Of a stretch of DNA of 64,000 bases, positions 15,724-23,741 are shown in pieces. The stretch covers positions 5,637 through 69,636 of the forward strand of contig JBGTCD010000096.1 of assembly GCA_041749015.1 (NCBI GenBank). The letters are read 5' to 3'. Within the stretch, counting starts at the first letter, position 1. The number at the start of each line of letters is the position of its first letter. Origin of the DNA: JBGTCD01 sp041749015 (GTDB lineage Bacteria > Bacteroidota > Bacteroidia > Cytophagales > Cyclobacteriaceae). Under the pieces are notes generated by a model. It had not been told where the DNA came from. It did not search any database and was given only the letters and a program-made list of their open reading frames with translations. The translations under genes were made by a program, and so were the position numbers.

Positions 15724-17016
15724 TTAATAGGGTATTTCAGATTCGTGAGGGTCTACTTCCGGAAAGCCCAAAAGTTTTTCAAGCCGGCCCTCAAGCTCAG
15801 GAGTGATAAAATGCTCAATGGTCTCGGCATCATCATGCACATGATCTGGAGCAATTTTCAGGTATTTGGTCAGATAGAGTTCCCAAAGCCGGTGTAGTTT
15901 TACTACCCTTTTGGCTCTTGCCAAACCCTCTGGAGTTATGATAACCAGGTTTTCTGTAGATTTTTTTATCAGTTGATCCCGCCTCAACCGATTGAGGGCC
16001 TTATTGAGTGTAATAGCATTAAAATTCCTTTTGGAAAGAAGATCTTCTGAAGATCGGGGCTGATAAAATTTTTTTTCAGGCTCTCCAAGCTGATAAAATA
16101 GTTTTAGCACATTCTCATCTTCAATAGAAAGTCGTATTTTTCTTCTTATCCACCATCTGGTAACCACGCCCTTTTTAGGAGCGAATACATAAGAAACACC
16201 AGCGATCAAAGAAATTAGAATAACGATCCAGGGCCCAGTAGGCATGCCTGGGGCAGCATAGGAGATCACCGCCCCGCCATATCCGGCCATGGCTCCAAAA
16301 ACAATTGCCAATGCCAGCATGGACTTTAAATTGTTGGTCCAAAACCTGGCAGCCGAGGCTGGGGTAATGAGTAAGGCCGCAATCAGGACGACCCCAACTG
16401 CTTGAATGCCGACAATTATTGAAAGAATGGTGATGAGGTTGAGAAGGCCTGTAATCCACCTGACAGGCAACCCAATGGATCGGGCCAATTGCTGGTCAAA
16501 GGAAATTAACTGAAACTCCTTGAAGAAAATGATCACTGTGGCCATTACCGTCAGGGCAACGCCTACATAGAGCATCAGGTCATTGAGGGTGAGCGCTGCC
16601 GCTTTACCAAAGAGGAATTGATCAAGCCCTGCCTGTCCTGCATAATCTTTGTGTTGGATGATGGTGAGGATGAATATCCCTATTCCAAAAAATACAGAAA
16701 GCACAACCGCAATGGCAGTATCGGTTTTTAATTTTGAATGGGCAGGAATCCAATCAATAATGCCCAAAGCCAGAAATCCAGAAATGGCAGCTCCAATTGT
16801 AATAATTATGGGGTCTTTTGTCCCGGCAATTAAAAATGCCAAGCCTATTCCAGGCAGAATGGCATGGGCTACAGCGTCTCCGACCAGGGCTTTTTTTTGT
16901 AAGAGATTAAAGCATCCTACCAATGCTGTGGTAGCACAAAGAAGCACCACTCCCAAAGCGATCACTGCGGTAATGGGGTCATTGAGGAGGCTGTATTCTA
17001 AAAAGCTCTTTATCAT
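15724..17016 (-). CDS. ABC-3 metal permease fused to a C-terminal DtxR/MntR-like domain
   Basis: 430 aa, about 140 longer than a plain permease. Residues 1-290 are an eight-span ABC-3 permease (GDAVAHAILPGIGLAFLIAG, SIGLPVRWITGLL). After a basic linker, residues 310-375 form a winged-helix-like region (RSSEDLLSKRNFNAITLNKA, LVIITPEGLARAKRVVKLH) and 375-430 the DtxR dimerisation segment (HRLWELYLTKY, HDDAETIEHFITPELEGRLE, FPEVDPHESEIP). The cytoplasmic tail could sense metal to gate transport or bind DNA. This fusion recurs in Bacteroidota but I know of no functional study. The start overlaps the ATPase gene by 4 nt. Confidence 0.9.
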   Translation of the reverse strand: MIKSFLEYSLLNDPITAVIALGVVLLCATTALVGCFNLLQKKALVGDAVAHAILPGIGLAFLIAGTKDPIIITIGAAISGFLALGIIDWIPAHSKLKTDTAIAVVLSVFFGIGIFILTIIQHKDYAGQAGLDQFLFGKAAALTLNDLMLYVGVALTVMATVIIFFKEFQLISFDQQLARSIGLPVRWITGLLNLITILSIIVGIQAVGVVLIAALLITPASAARFWTNNLKSMLALAIVFGAMAGYGGAVISYAAPGMPTGPWIVILISLIAGVSYVFAPKKGVVTRWWIRRKIRLSIEDENVLKLFYQLGEPEKKFYQPRSSEDLLSKRNFNAITLNKALNRLRRDQLIKKSTENLVIITPEGLARAKRVVKLHRLWELYLTKYLKIAPDHVHDDAETIEHFITPELEGRLEKLLGFPEVDPHESEIPY

Positions 17017-17807
17017 GGCCCGGTCTCCCTTTGAGGGAATCTTTTCTTATACATCAGGTTGCTCAGATCGGTGAGGATGCTGAGTTTACCACCATAGGTC
17101 TCCTGAAGCAGTTCTTTGGTAAATACCTTGCCTACAGGTCCGGAGGCTATAAGTCGGGTATTGATCAATATAGACCACTCAAAATAATCGATTGCTGATT
17201 GCAGATCATGGTGTACTACCAGCACAGTTTTACCCTGTTTGGTTAAAGTCCTTAAAAGGTCGATGATGGCTTTTTCACTGGCCGCATCAACCCCGGAAAA
17301 TGGCTCATCCATTAAATATACGGTGGCCTCCTGTGCCAGAGCTCTGGCCAGAAAAACCCGCTGCTGCTGGCCTCCTGATAGCTGCCCGATCTGCCGGTTT
17401 CTATAAGCGGCCATATCGACCCGTTCTAAAGCCTCCATGGCAACTGCTTTGTCATTTTTTGAGGTCCTCCTAAAAAGTCCGATTTTACCATACCGGCCCA
17501 TCAGGACCACATCCAATACAGAAGCCGGAAAATCCCAATCCACGGATTCCCGTTGAGGGACGTAACCGATCTCCTGCCGGATGGTCTTGAGGTCTTGCCC
17601 CAGCAATTTTACATAGCCGCTTTGAATGGGTACAAGCCCAAGTATGGCTTTGAGCAACGTTGATTTACCGGCACCATTGGGGCCAATGATACCGGCAAGC
17701 TGCCCTTGTGGCACGGTAAGGTCAATATTCCATAACACCGGTTTTTTATCATAGGCCACGGTGAGATCATGGATTTCGAGGGCGGGATCAGTTACCTGGA
17801 TATTCAT
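17013..17807 (-). CDS. Metal ABC transporter ATP-binding protein
   Basis: 264 aa with all ABC motifs: Walker A GPNGAGKST near residue 41, Q-loop region GYVPQRESVDWDFP, signature LSGGQQQRVFLARAL, Walker B TVYLMDEPFSGVD and the switch His in VLVVHHD. The PQR..VDWDFP Q-loop is typical of the MntB/ZnuC/SitB group. It energises the two permeases encoded downstream and overlaps both neighbours by 4 nt (ATGA), implying coupled translation. Confidence 0.94.
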   Translation of the reverse strand: MNIQVTDPALEIHDLTVAYDKKPVLWNIDLTVPQGQLAGIIGPNGAGKSTLLKAILGLVPIQSGYVKLLGQDLKTIRQEIGYVPQRESVDWDFPASVLDVVLMGRYGKIGLFRRTSKNDKAVAMEALERVDMAAYRNRQIGQLSGGQQQRVFLARALAQEATVYLMDEPFSGVDAASEKAIIDLLRTLTKQGKTVLVVHHDLQSAIDYFEWSILINTRLIASGPVGKVFTKELLQETYGGKLSILTDLSNLMYKKRFPQRETGP

Positions 17808-18718
17808 TGCAAGGTCTGTGAAATTAATTTCATGTTATGTTGCATCATGCCAATGTAAGTATCAGTACCCTCTATTCTTGAGCCAAGTGAGTCGGAATAC
17901 AGATTACCATCCAGCTTAACCATATAACCTCTGGCCCTGCATCCTGCTACTATGGACCTGAGGATTTTGTCTGGAATGCTGGCTTCAAGGAAGACGGCTT
18001 TGATTTCATTTTGGATGATAAATTCTACCATCGTTGAAATGTCCCGAATTCCTGGTTCTGCAAGTGTAGAAATACCCTGGACCCCACGGACCTCCAGATC
18101 ATAGGCTCTGCCAAAATATTGAAAGGCATCATGGGCAGTGACCAATACCCTGTTAGTAGCAGGTATCTGGCTTGCAAGTGTTTGAAGCTCCTCATCCAGG
18201 TGTCGGAGTGCCGCCAAATATTCCTGGGCATTGGCTTGATACACCGTTTCATTGTCCGGGTCTGTAGTGATGATTTTGTCAGCGATTCCTTGTACTACCT
18301 TAATCCAGAGATTCACATCCAGCCATATATGAGGATCAGGAATGTTTTTTTCATGGTCTGATAATATCAATTCATTAAAATGTAAGAGTTCAGCGGCTGC
18401 GTAAACCTCCTTTGTGCGGGAGACCTTTTTGAGTAATCCTGAGAGTTTACCCTCCAGGTGGTACCCATTATAGATGATCAAGTCGGCCTTCATCAGTAAA
18501 TTAATATCCCCTTGTGAGGGCTTGTAAAGATGGGGATCCACTCCCGGGCCCATGAGTGATTCAGATTGTATCAGTGATCCTCCAATTTGCCCTACCACAT
18601 CACCGATGATGCCCGTGGTACTGACCACCAATAGTTTGCCCGGCTCCTTTTGAAAAGGTTCTTTACAGCCCATCAACAGGGCCAAAATAATAACAGTGAT
18701 GGTGGCCATGAGTTTCAT
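17804..18718 (-). CDS. Metal ABC transporter substrate-binding lipoprotein (TroA/MntA-like)
   Basis: 304 aa. The signal ends LALLMGC, a lipobox with Cys18, so it is anchored on the periplasmic side. Cluster A-I family features are present: VVSTTGIIGDVVGQIGG at the mature start, metal-ligand His in GVDPHLYKPSQGD and DPHIWLDVNLW, and TAHDAFQYFGRAYDL, then AEPGIRDISTM and a late Asp-containing stretch. No long His-rich loop is present, unlike many zinc-specific ZnuA proteins, which leans toward manganese. It overlaps the regulator gene upstream by 4 nt. Confidence 0.93.
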   Translation of the reverse strand: MKLMATITVIILALLMGCKEPFQKEPGKLLVVSTTGIIGDVVGQIGGSLIQSESLMGPGVDPHLYKPSQGDINLLMKADLIIYNGYHLEGKLSGLLKKVSRTKEVYAAAELLHFNELILSDHEKNIPDPHIWLDVNLWIKVVQGIADKIITTDPDNETVYQANAQEYLAALRHLDEELQTLASQIPATNRVLVTAHDAFQYFGRAYDLEVRGVQGISTLAEPGIRDISTMVEFIIQNEIKAVFLEASIPDKILRSIVAGCRARGYMVKLDGNLYSDSLGSRIEGTDTYIGMMQHNMKLISQTLQ

Positions 18719-19380
18719 ACAGTAGTCACCAGAATATGATGTGCGGCAGCCTCCGAGATAAATACCCGATCCCTATGATTGATTTTTACCTCCAAAGAAC
18801 CATCAAACTCTTCCCGTTCCAGCACCTCGATATGGGCTCCGATCACGGCCCCGATTTTTTCCAGATATCTCAGCAGTGCAGAACTCGAATCACTTACAGA
18901 TACGATTTTCCCTTTGGCCCCGTGCTCCATTAGTTTTAAGGGTACGGTGGTGAGTTCAGGCATGATACCCTTCTCATCGGGAATGGGGTCTCCATGAGGG
19001 TCAAAACTTGGATGTCCTAGGAAAATATCGAGTCTTTGAATTAAGAGCGGTGATTTGATGTGCTCCAATTGCTCTGCCACATCATGCACCTCATCCCAGG
19101 AAAAATTCAGTTTTTCTAATAGAAAAACTTCCCATAACCTGTGCTTCCTGATAATCATAAGCGCGGCTTGCATCCCGACTTCAGATAAATTTACCCCCTG
19201 ATACTTTTGATAATTGACCACCTTTTTCTGAGCCAGTTTTTTGATCATGTCGGTGACAGAGGCTGGTTTGGTTTCGAGATGGTCTGCGATAGCATTGGTG
19301 GCCACCTCATTTTGACCACCATCAGATAAATGATAGATGGCTTTAAGGTAATTTTCTTCGGTGAGACTCAGGCTTATCAT
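18715..19380 (-). CDS. DtxR/MntR family metal-dependent repressor
   Basis: 221 aa, three-domain form. The N-terminal winged helix (SLTEENYLKAIYHLS, ATNAIADHLETKPASVTDMIKKL) is followed by the metal-binding and dimerisation domain (RKHRLWEVFLLEKLNFSWDEVHDVAEQLEHI, FDPHGDPIP) and a C-terminal FeoA/SH3-like domain from about 150. It would bind Mn(II) or Fe(II) and repress its own operon. It is the first gene, and a palindromic TTTAG-n6-CTAAA site lies 18-33 nt upstream of the start. Confidence 0.94.
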   Translation of the reverse strand: MISLSLTEENYLKAIYHLSDGGQNEVATNAIADHLETKPASVTDMIKKLAQKKVVNYQKYQGVNLSEVGMQAALMIIRKHRLWEVFLLEKLNFSWDEVHDVAEQLEHIKSPLLIQRLDIFLGHPSFDPHGDPIPDEKGIMPELTTVPLKLMEHGAKGKIVSVSDSSSALLRYLEKIGAVIGAHIEVLEREEFDGSLEVKINHRDRVFISEAAAHHILVTTV

Positions 19381-19397
19381 ACTGCAAAATTATTAAA

Positions 19398-19413
19398 TTT
19401 AGATAAACCTAAA
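19398..19413. promoter_or_regulatory. Candidate DtxR/MntR operator
   Basis: TTTAGATAAACCTAAA is an inverted repeat (TTTAG, six bases, CTAAA) 18-33 nt upstream of the repressor start. The minus-strand reading TTTAGGTTTATCTAAA resembles the TTAGGTTA-type half-sites bound by DtxR-family repressors. Autoregulation of the whole metal-uptake operon is the natural reading, inferred from position and pattern only. Confidence 0.6.
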
Positions 19414-19473
19414 AAATTATTTTAACTATATTTAAAAATTTAAGGTAAATAGGTCTGAAGGATAATGAAGCGG

Positions 19474-19593
19474 TTATTGATCTAACTGGTCAATAAGGTT
19501 CAGCAGGTTATTGGTCTGGGATTCCCAGAGTATTTCTGGGCCTGGTAAGGGGTTATAGAATTTAGTATTCAGAAATTTTAGTAGGCTGCTGAT
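19474..19593 (-). pseudogene. Relic of a glycosyltransferase 3' end
   Basis: The minus strand encodes LLKFLNTKFYNPLPGPEILW followed by ESQTNNLLNLIDQLDQ and a stop at 19474-19476. This matches the last about 38 residues of the intact glycosyltransferase at 20250-21365 (FLNTNFYTPKPETEILWESQ ... LEKLDK) at roughly 60 percent identity. No upstream coding sequence remains. It is therefore a truncated paralogue or the scar of a replaced gene, separated from the intact copy by a repeat-rich stretch. Confidence 0.8.
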
Positions 19594-19717
19594 TTTGTTT
19601 TATATAATGTGTGATCCAATATTCAAATAACAAAACTCTAAATCTTTAAGGATCACTACTCAGAAAATAATGTAAGCAGGTCCTGTAAAAACAAATTGGT
19701 TGAGCTAAAATTCTTTC

Positions 19718-19749
19718 TGATTCTTTTTTGCTTGCCCAAAAAAGAATCA
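19718..19749. repeat. Hairpin repeat, 12-bp perfect arms
   Basis: TGATTCTTTTTT (19718-19729) is followed by an 8-nt spacer and its exact reverse complement AAAAAAGAATCA (19738-19749). It borders the GC-richer segment at 19749-19968. It may act as a terminator-like hairpin or be one end of a dispersed element; copy number in the genome cannot be seen here. Confidence 0.6.
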
Positions 19750-19968
19750 AAAAAAGGCACCACGTCCAAAGACGTCCCTCCCCGCGAAACCCACAGGCCC
19801 GCCCTGCAGGAATCTGTCTTGTACAGTCTGCAAATACGACAGATTAAAATAATAGGAATGGGCTGCGTATACCCTATTTCTACCCTGATAGACACATTCA
19901 AGGCCTGCTGACCCGCTTGGCCCCGGAACGTCCGCGCTGGACGTGGACACCCAGCCGCACCTTTTTTT
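19749..19968. repeat. GC-rich segment bounded by imperfect inverted ends
   Basis: This 220-bp block has a much higher GC content than the spacers around it. It begins with seven A and GG followed by CCACGTCC (19760-19767), and ends with GGACGTGG (19939-19946) followed by CC and seven T (19960-19968). Short open frames cross it on both strands but look like chance: low-complexity, no start context. A dispersed non-coding repeat or a small MITE-like element is the best guess. Confidence 0.4.
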
Positions 19969-20034
19969 CAAATTCTGTTGACCATTCCCCCTGTAAGACT
20001 CAATCAATTCCAATAATAACTCTGATAATCAGGA

Positions 20035-20096
20035 ACCCCATAGGGGTGACATCTTTGTAGAATTAGTTACAATTAAAAATTGAGCCCCATAGGGGT
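20035..20096. repeat. Two copies of a CCCCATAGGGG palindrome
   Basis: ACCCCATAGGGGT at 20035-20047 and GCCCCATAGGGGT at 20084-20096 are 49 nt apart. The first continues GACATCTTTGTAGAA, a form I know as a common intergenic repeat in Bacteroidota genomes. Probably REP-like elements; no REP-associated transposase gene is nearby. Confidence 0.6.
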
Positions 20097-20186
20097 GGCC
20101 CCAAAAGAACAAAATTCTATGGCGTATAAACAGCTAAATTAAACCCTTGTGCTGAAATCCTCTTCTTTCTTTTATGGGCATTACAA

Positions 20187-20205
20187 ACCTGCCTGCCAGG
20201 CAGGT
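20187..20205. repeat. Short REP-like palindrome
   Basis: ACCTGCCTG, a single C, then CAGGCAGGT: a perfect 9-bp-arm palindrome in the 3' flank of the glycosyltransferase gene. Similar motifs occur as dispersed repeats in this phylum. The rest of 20097-20249 shows no gene or other clear element. Confidence 0.5.
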
Positions 20206-20249
20206 GCGCTTCTCATTTCATCCTCGATACAAACGAGGACGAGGGGGAG

Positions 20250-21365
20250 TTATTTATCCAACTTTTCTAAAACAGCCAAAAGGTCTTTGATTTGAGATTC
20301 CCAAAGTATTTCTGTTTCTGGTTTGGGGGTGTAGAAATTGGTGTTGAGGAATTTTTCCGGAAGTTGCTCCCAGTTTTCATTATCCGGATGATAGGGCAGA
20401 CAGGCCGTGTATTGATGGCACCAGGGGACCCAGGGAGCCTCCACAGGGATCAGGATTGGCAGGTGATGGGCCATGTACTCATAAATTTTGGTGGGGCGCT
20501 TATGGGCAATAACCTTATTGACCCGGTACGACACAATGGCGGCATCAGCTTCTTCAATAGCCTTGATGATCTCCTCGTGGGGCACCAGACTTGAAATACC
20601 GATACCCGAAATAAAACTGCTGTCTTCAATGGCTTTTTGCAATCGGGCTCTATCTTCCTTTATGGCACAATAGCCGACGATTTTAAGGTGTAAATCCGGG
20701 CAAAAAGGCTTCAGATTTTTGGCCAGTCGGATGGCTTCAAATACCCCGGTTCCGGTACCCAAAGTACCGGTAAATACTAGATTTTTTAAAGCCGCAGGCG
20801 ACTTCCTTTCCAATTGGGGGGAAGGCTTTATGGCCTTGTTTTCAAGGATGGTATATTTTGACCCTATAAATTTTAATTCTTTTTCATAAGAGGCCTCTGC
20901 GAGGAAAAACCAGGAAATCAGTGGTGCTAATAGCCATTCTTTGAATCGGACATAACAAGCGCCTGAATGCCGGACCCCAAAGGGTAGTGTACTCAGGTGC
21001 AGGATGTTTTTAAAATAGTTTTCCCGGATATCGTAAATGATTCTATTATTAAAAAATAGATTATAAAAAATAGCCGGAAAGAGCAGGTCAGGTGAAGTGA
21101 TTACCGTGATTCTGGGCTTAAGTTTTATTAGAAGCCGGAGAAATTTCCATGGTGCCAAAAACCGCTTAAATCCCAGCCTTTTAAAATTGAAAATGGGATG
21201 AAGAATAATTTTTTCGGTTTCGGATATTTTTTTTGACCGGAACCCTATGATATTAATTTCATATTTATTTGTTTGGCTAATTGAAACGGCGATCTTCTCA
21301 AACATTCTGGTGTCATCTACAGGTTTGAGAAGGGAGGCTATTACAACAGGGGTTTTACCAGCCAT
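20250..21365 (-). CDS. Glycosyltransferase (GT-B fold, family 4-like)
   Basis: 371 aa, no membrane anchor beyond a hydrophobic central stretch (LLAPLISWFFLAEASYEK). The N-terminal half has the Rossmann-like opening VVIASLLKPVDDTRMFEKIA and TSPDLLFPAIFYN; the C-terminal half has LVFTGTLGTGTGVFEAIRLA (donor-binding loop start) and PTKIYEYMAHHLPILIP, where the Glu corresponds to the nucleotide-sugar contact of GT4 enzymes. Sugar donor and acceptor are unknown; a cell-surface polysaccharide is likely. It is divergent from dapD with only 23 bp between starts. A relic of a related gene's 3' end lies at 19474-19593. Confidence 0.82.
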   Translation of the reverse strand: MAGKTPVVIASLLKPVDDTRMFEKIAVSISQTNKYEINIIGFRSKKISETEKIILHPIFNFKRLGFKRFLAPWKFLRLLIKLKPRITVITSPDLLFPAIFYNLFFNNRIIYDIRENYFKNILHLSTLPFGVRHSGACYVRFKEWLLAPLISWFFLAEASYEKELKFIGSKYTILENKAIKPSPQLERKSPAALKNLVFTGTLGTGTGVFEAIRLAKNLKPFCPDLHLKIVGYCAIKEDRARLQKAIEDSSFISGIGISSLVPHEEIIKAIEEADAAIVSYRVNKVIAHKRPTKIYEYMAHHLPILIPVEAPWVPWCHQYTACLPYHPDNENWEQLPEKFLNTNFYTPKPETEILWESQIKDLLAVLEKLDK

Positions 21366-21388
21366 ATGGCAGCTAATATACTTGATCC

Positions 21389-22201
21389 ATGGAATTAAAA
21401 GAATTAATTGACAAAGCTTGGGATGATCGGTCTCTTTTGAAAGAAAAGAATACCCGCATTGCCATTAAGACCATTATTGCTGAGTTGGACTCAGGAGCCT
21501 TGCGGGTAGCTGAACCCACCGAATCCGGATGGCAGGTGAATGAATGGATCAAAAAAGCCGTGATACTTTATTTTCCTATACAGGAAATGCAGGTCATCGA
21601 GATTGGGCCTTTTGAATTTCATGATAAAATAAAGCTGAAAAATAATTATGACAAGCTAGGGGTGCGGGTAGTGCCGCACGCTGTAGCACGGTATGGTTCC
21701 TTCGTCAGCCCGGGGGTAATTTTGATGCCCTCCTATGTCAATATTGGTGCCTATGTGGGTGAGGATACGATGGTAGATACCTGGGCTACGGTAGGCAGCT
21801 GTGCTCAGATAGGCAAGGGGGTGCATCTCAGCGGTGGGGTAGGAATAGGGGGCGTACTTGAACCGGTACAGGCAGCCCCTGTGATCGTAGAGGACCACGC
21901 TTTTATAGGGTCAAGGTGTATTCTGGTAGAAGGGGTCAGGATAGGAAAAGAGGCCGTTCTGGGTGCCAACGTAGTGCTTACCGGCAGCTCCAAAATAATT
22001 GATGTCACCGGACCCGAACCAATTGAAACTAAAGGATATGTGCCGGAGCGTTCAGTGGTGATTCCTGGTACTGTTGCCAAGGAATTTCCTGCAGGAACTT
22101 TTCAGGTGCCTTGTGCCTTAATAATAGGCAAAAGGAAAGCAAGTACTGACGTCAAGACCTCTCTAAATGATGCCCTTAGAGCAAACAATGTTTCGGTGTA
22201 A
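21389..22201 (+). CDS. dapD: 2,3,4,5-tetrahydropyridine-2,6-dicarboxylate N-succinyltransferase
   Basis: 270 aa, the normal DapD length. The N-terminal helical domain is followed by a left-handed beta helix built of hexapeptide repeats (about 95-230), including MPSYVNIGAYVGEDTMVDTW and HLSGGVGIGGVLEPVQAAPV, and the C-terminal IPGTVAKEFPAGTFQVPCA. It succinylates tetrahydrodipicolinate in the lysine and meso-diaminopimelate pathway, so it serves peptidoglycan and lysine synthesis in the cytoplasm. It is a single-gene unit divergent from the glycosyltransferase. Confidence 0.97.
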   Translation: MELKELIDKAWDDRSLLKEKNTRIAIKTIIAELDSGALRVAEPTESGWQVNEWIKKAVILYFPIQEMQVIEIGPFEFHDKIKLKNNYDKLGVRVVPHAVARYGSFVSPGVILMPSYVNIGAYVGEDTMVDTWATVGSCAQIGKGVHLSGGVGIGGVLEPVQAAPVIVEDHAFIGSRCILVEGVRIGKEAVLGANVVLTGSSKIIDVTGPEPIETKGYVPERSVVIPGTVAKEFPAGTFQVPCALIIGKRKASTDVKTSLNDALRANNVSV

Positions 22202-22286
22202 TACAAAAGTTGGCATCTCATTTGCGTTCATAAGAATAGATACGTTTACCATTATATAGTAATTTCGTATTTATAGTGACCATATT

Positions 22287-23096
22287 ATGAAGCAGACATT
22301 ATTCATATTCATAGGATTTTTTATTCTGGCTGGTTTTCAGGCATCTGAAACCACTTTAAAATCCGTCAATAATAAAGCTTTTGGAGCTGGAGAATACCTG
22401 CAATACCGGCTGCATTATGGATGGATCACCCTTGGAGAAGCTGAAGTATTAATTGACAATGATATCAAAAGAATCAACAAACGCCCTTGCTATAAGGTAG
22501 ATATCTACGGCCGTACTGTAGGTATGGCCGATTGGTTCGGTAAGGTGGATGACCATTGGGGAACCTTTGTGGACACCCAAACTATACTACCCCATATTTC
22601 TGTAAGAAATCTTAAAGAGGGGAACTATCGGAAAAATGAAGTGACTCTATTTGACCAGGAAAAAGGTATGGTTGAGGTTAAAACCATAGATAAGAATACT
22701 GGTGACTACAAACCATCGGAGTTTTTTGAAATTGCCGAAGAGGCGAGAGATATGATCGCAGGGTATCTTTTTATGCGGACCCTTAATTTGAATAAGCACA
22801 AAAAAGGTGATATCATCATTGTCAGGGGTTTTCTTGAAGATACCTTCTATGACCTTGAGATTATTTACGCCGGAAAGGAAAGGATTAAGACCAAAGCTGG
22901 TAAATTCAATACCCATAAAATGGTACCTATTCTTCCTGATAATAAGATTTTCTCCGGAGAAAACGCAGTCACTTTTTGGTTTTCAGATGATGAAAACAAA
23001 ATCCCTGTAAAGATTGATGCCAATATGGTGGTAGGCCGTGCAGGGGTAGAACTTAAAAGCTACAAAGGGCTTAAGAATAAGATCAATAATTACTAG
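22287..23096 (+). CDS. DUF3108 family exported protein
   Basis: 269 aa. A cleavable signal (MKQTLFIFIGFFILAGFQAS) precedes a domain opening FGAGEYLQYRLHYGWITLGEAEV, and TKAGKFNTHKMVPIL and ENAVTFWFSDDENKIPVKID near the C-terminus, the characteristic pattern of DUF3108. The structure is expected to be a beta-rich periplasmic fold. No function is established for the family. It is preceded by an AT-rich 85-bp spacer and convergent with the RidA-like gene. Confidence 0.85.
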   Translation: MKQTLFIFIGFFILAGFQASETTLKSVNNKAFGAGEYLQYRLHYGWITLGEAEVLIDNDIKRINKRPCYKVDIYGRTVGMADWFGKVDDHWGTFVDTQTILPHISVRNLKEGNYRKNEVTLFDQEKGMVEVKTIDKNTGDYKPSEFFEIAEEARDMIAGYLFMRTLNLNKHKKGDIIIVRGFLEDTFYDLEIIYAGKERIKTKAGKFNTHKMVPILPDNKIFSGENAVTFWFSDDENKIPVKIDANMVVGRAGVELKSYKGLKNKINNY

Positions 23097-23138
23097 TTTT
23101 TGAATTAGCGCAAATGAGGAGGTAGCTAATTTTATAAG

Positions 23139-23669
23139 CTAATCCTCAATCTCCACCACCATTTCTATTTCTACAGCAATATTGGATGGCAATGCATTCA
23201 TACCAACGGCTGAGCGCGCATGTTTGCCCTTTTCTCCAAAGACTTCGACCATCAGGTCTGAAAACCCATTCATAACCTTGGGTTGGTCCTTGAAATCATC
23301 GGTGCACTGTACCATGCCCAGCACTTTAACAATTCACTTTACCCTGCTCAAGTCACCGATCTCGGCTTTTAAAGTAGAAAGCAAGGCGATACCGGTGATT
23401 CTTGCTGCTTCATAGCCTTCTTCAATGGTCAGATCTTTACCTAATTTGCCTTGAATCAGGCTGCCATCAGCACGGCCCGGACCATGGCCGGCAGTAAATA
23501 GGAGATTGCCTGTTCGCACCACTTTTACATAATTGGCCACGGGAGTCCCGGGTTCAAAAAGAGTAATCCCCATTATTTCTAATTTAGTCTCCGGGGTTAC
23601 TTCCTGTGACCATGCCCATGATAGGGAGCAGGTAATCAGGAGGGAAAGAATTGTATGTTTCATAACCAT
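23139..23669 (-). pseudogene. Exported RidA-family protein interrupted by an in-frame TGA
   Basis: The minus-strand frame from 23669 encodes a signal peptide (MVMKHTILSLLITCSLSWAW) and the first 111 residues of a RidA/YjgF protein (YVKVVRTGNLLFTAGHGPGR, EEGYEAARITGIALLSTLKA, IGDLSRVK). A TGA at 23334-23336 then interrupts, and the same frame continues directly with IVKVLGMVQCTDDFKDQPKV, GFSDLMVEVFGEKGKHARSA and VEIEMVVEIED to a stop at 23139. The two halves make one complete RidA fold with no frameshift. Relatives usually have Arg here, so CGA to TGA is the simplest cause. Either a recent nonsense mutation, a sequencing error, or stop read-through. RidA enzymes hydrolyse reactive enamines/imines; a signal peptide is atypical of classic cytosolic RidA. 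Confidence 0.8.
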
Positions 23670-23716
23670 TTAATTTTATCATTTCCTTTTTTAGTGCCTG
23701 CCAAAGAGGAAGGCGC

Positions 23717-23738
23717 CCCGGAGTAGGAATACTCCGGG
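23717..23738 (-). terminator. Strong hairpin just after the alpha-2-macroglobulin gene
   Basis: CCCGGAGTA and TACTCCGGG form a perfect 9-bp stem with a 4-nt loop, beginning 4 nt past the stop codon of the macroglobulin gene. No T-run follows on the minus strand, so it is either a weak intrinsic terminator or an mRNA 3'-end stabiliser. Confidence 0.5.
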
Positions 23739-23741
23739 ACC

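Noticed and set aside
19747..20013. An 88-residue minus-strand frame across the GC-rich repeat block
   Set aside because: It crosses the inverted ends, has no recognisable domain, ribosome site or compositional coding signal; read as a chance frame in a non-coding repeat.
23334..23336. TGA in the RidA gene as a selenocysteine codon
   Set aside because: The position is not a redox or catalytic Cys site in RidA; Arg is usual, one transition explains it, and no selenocysteine genes were seen.
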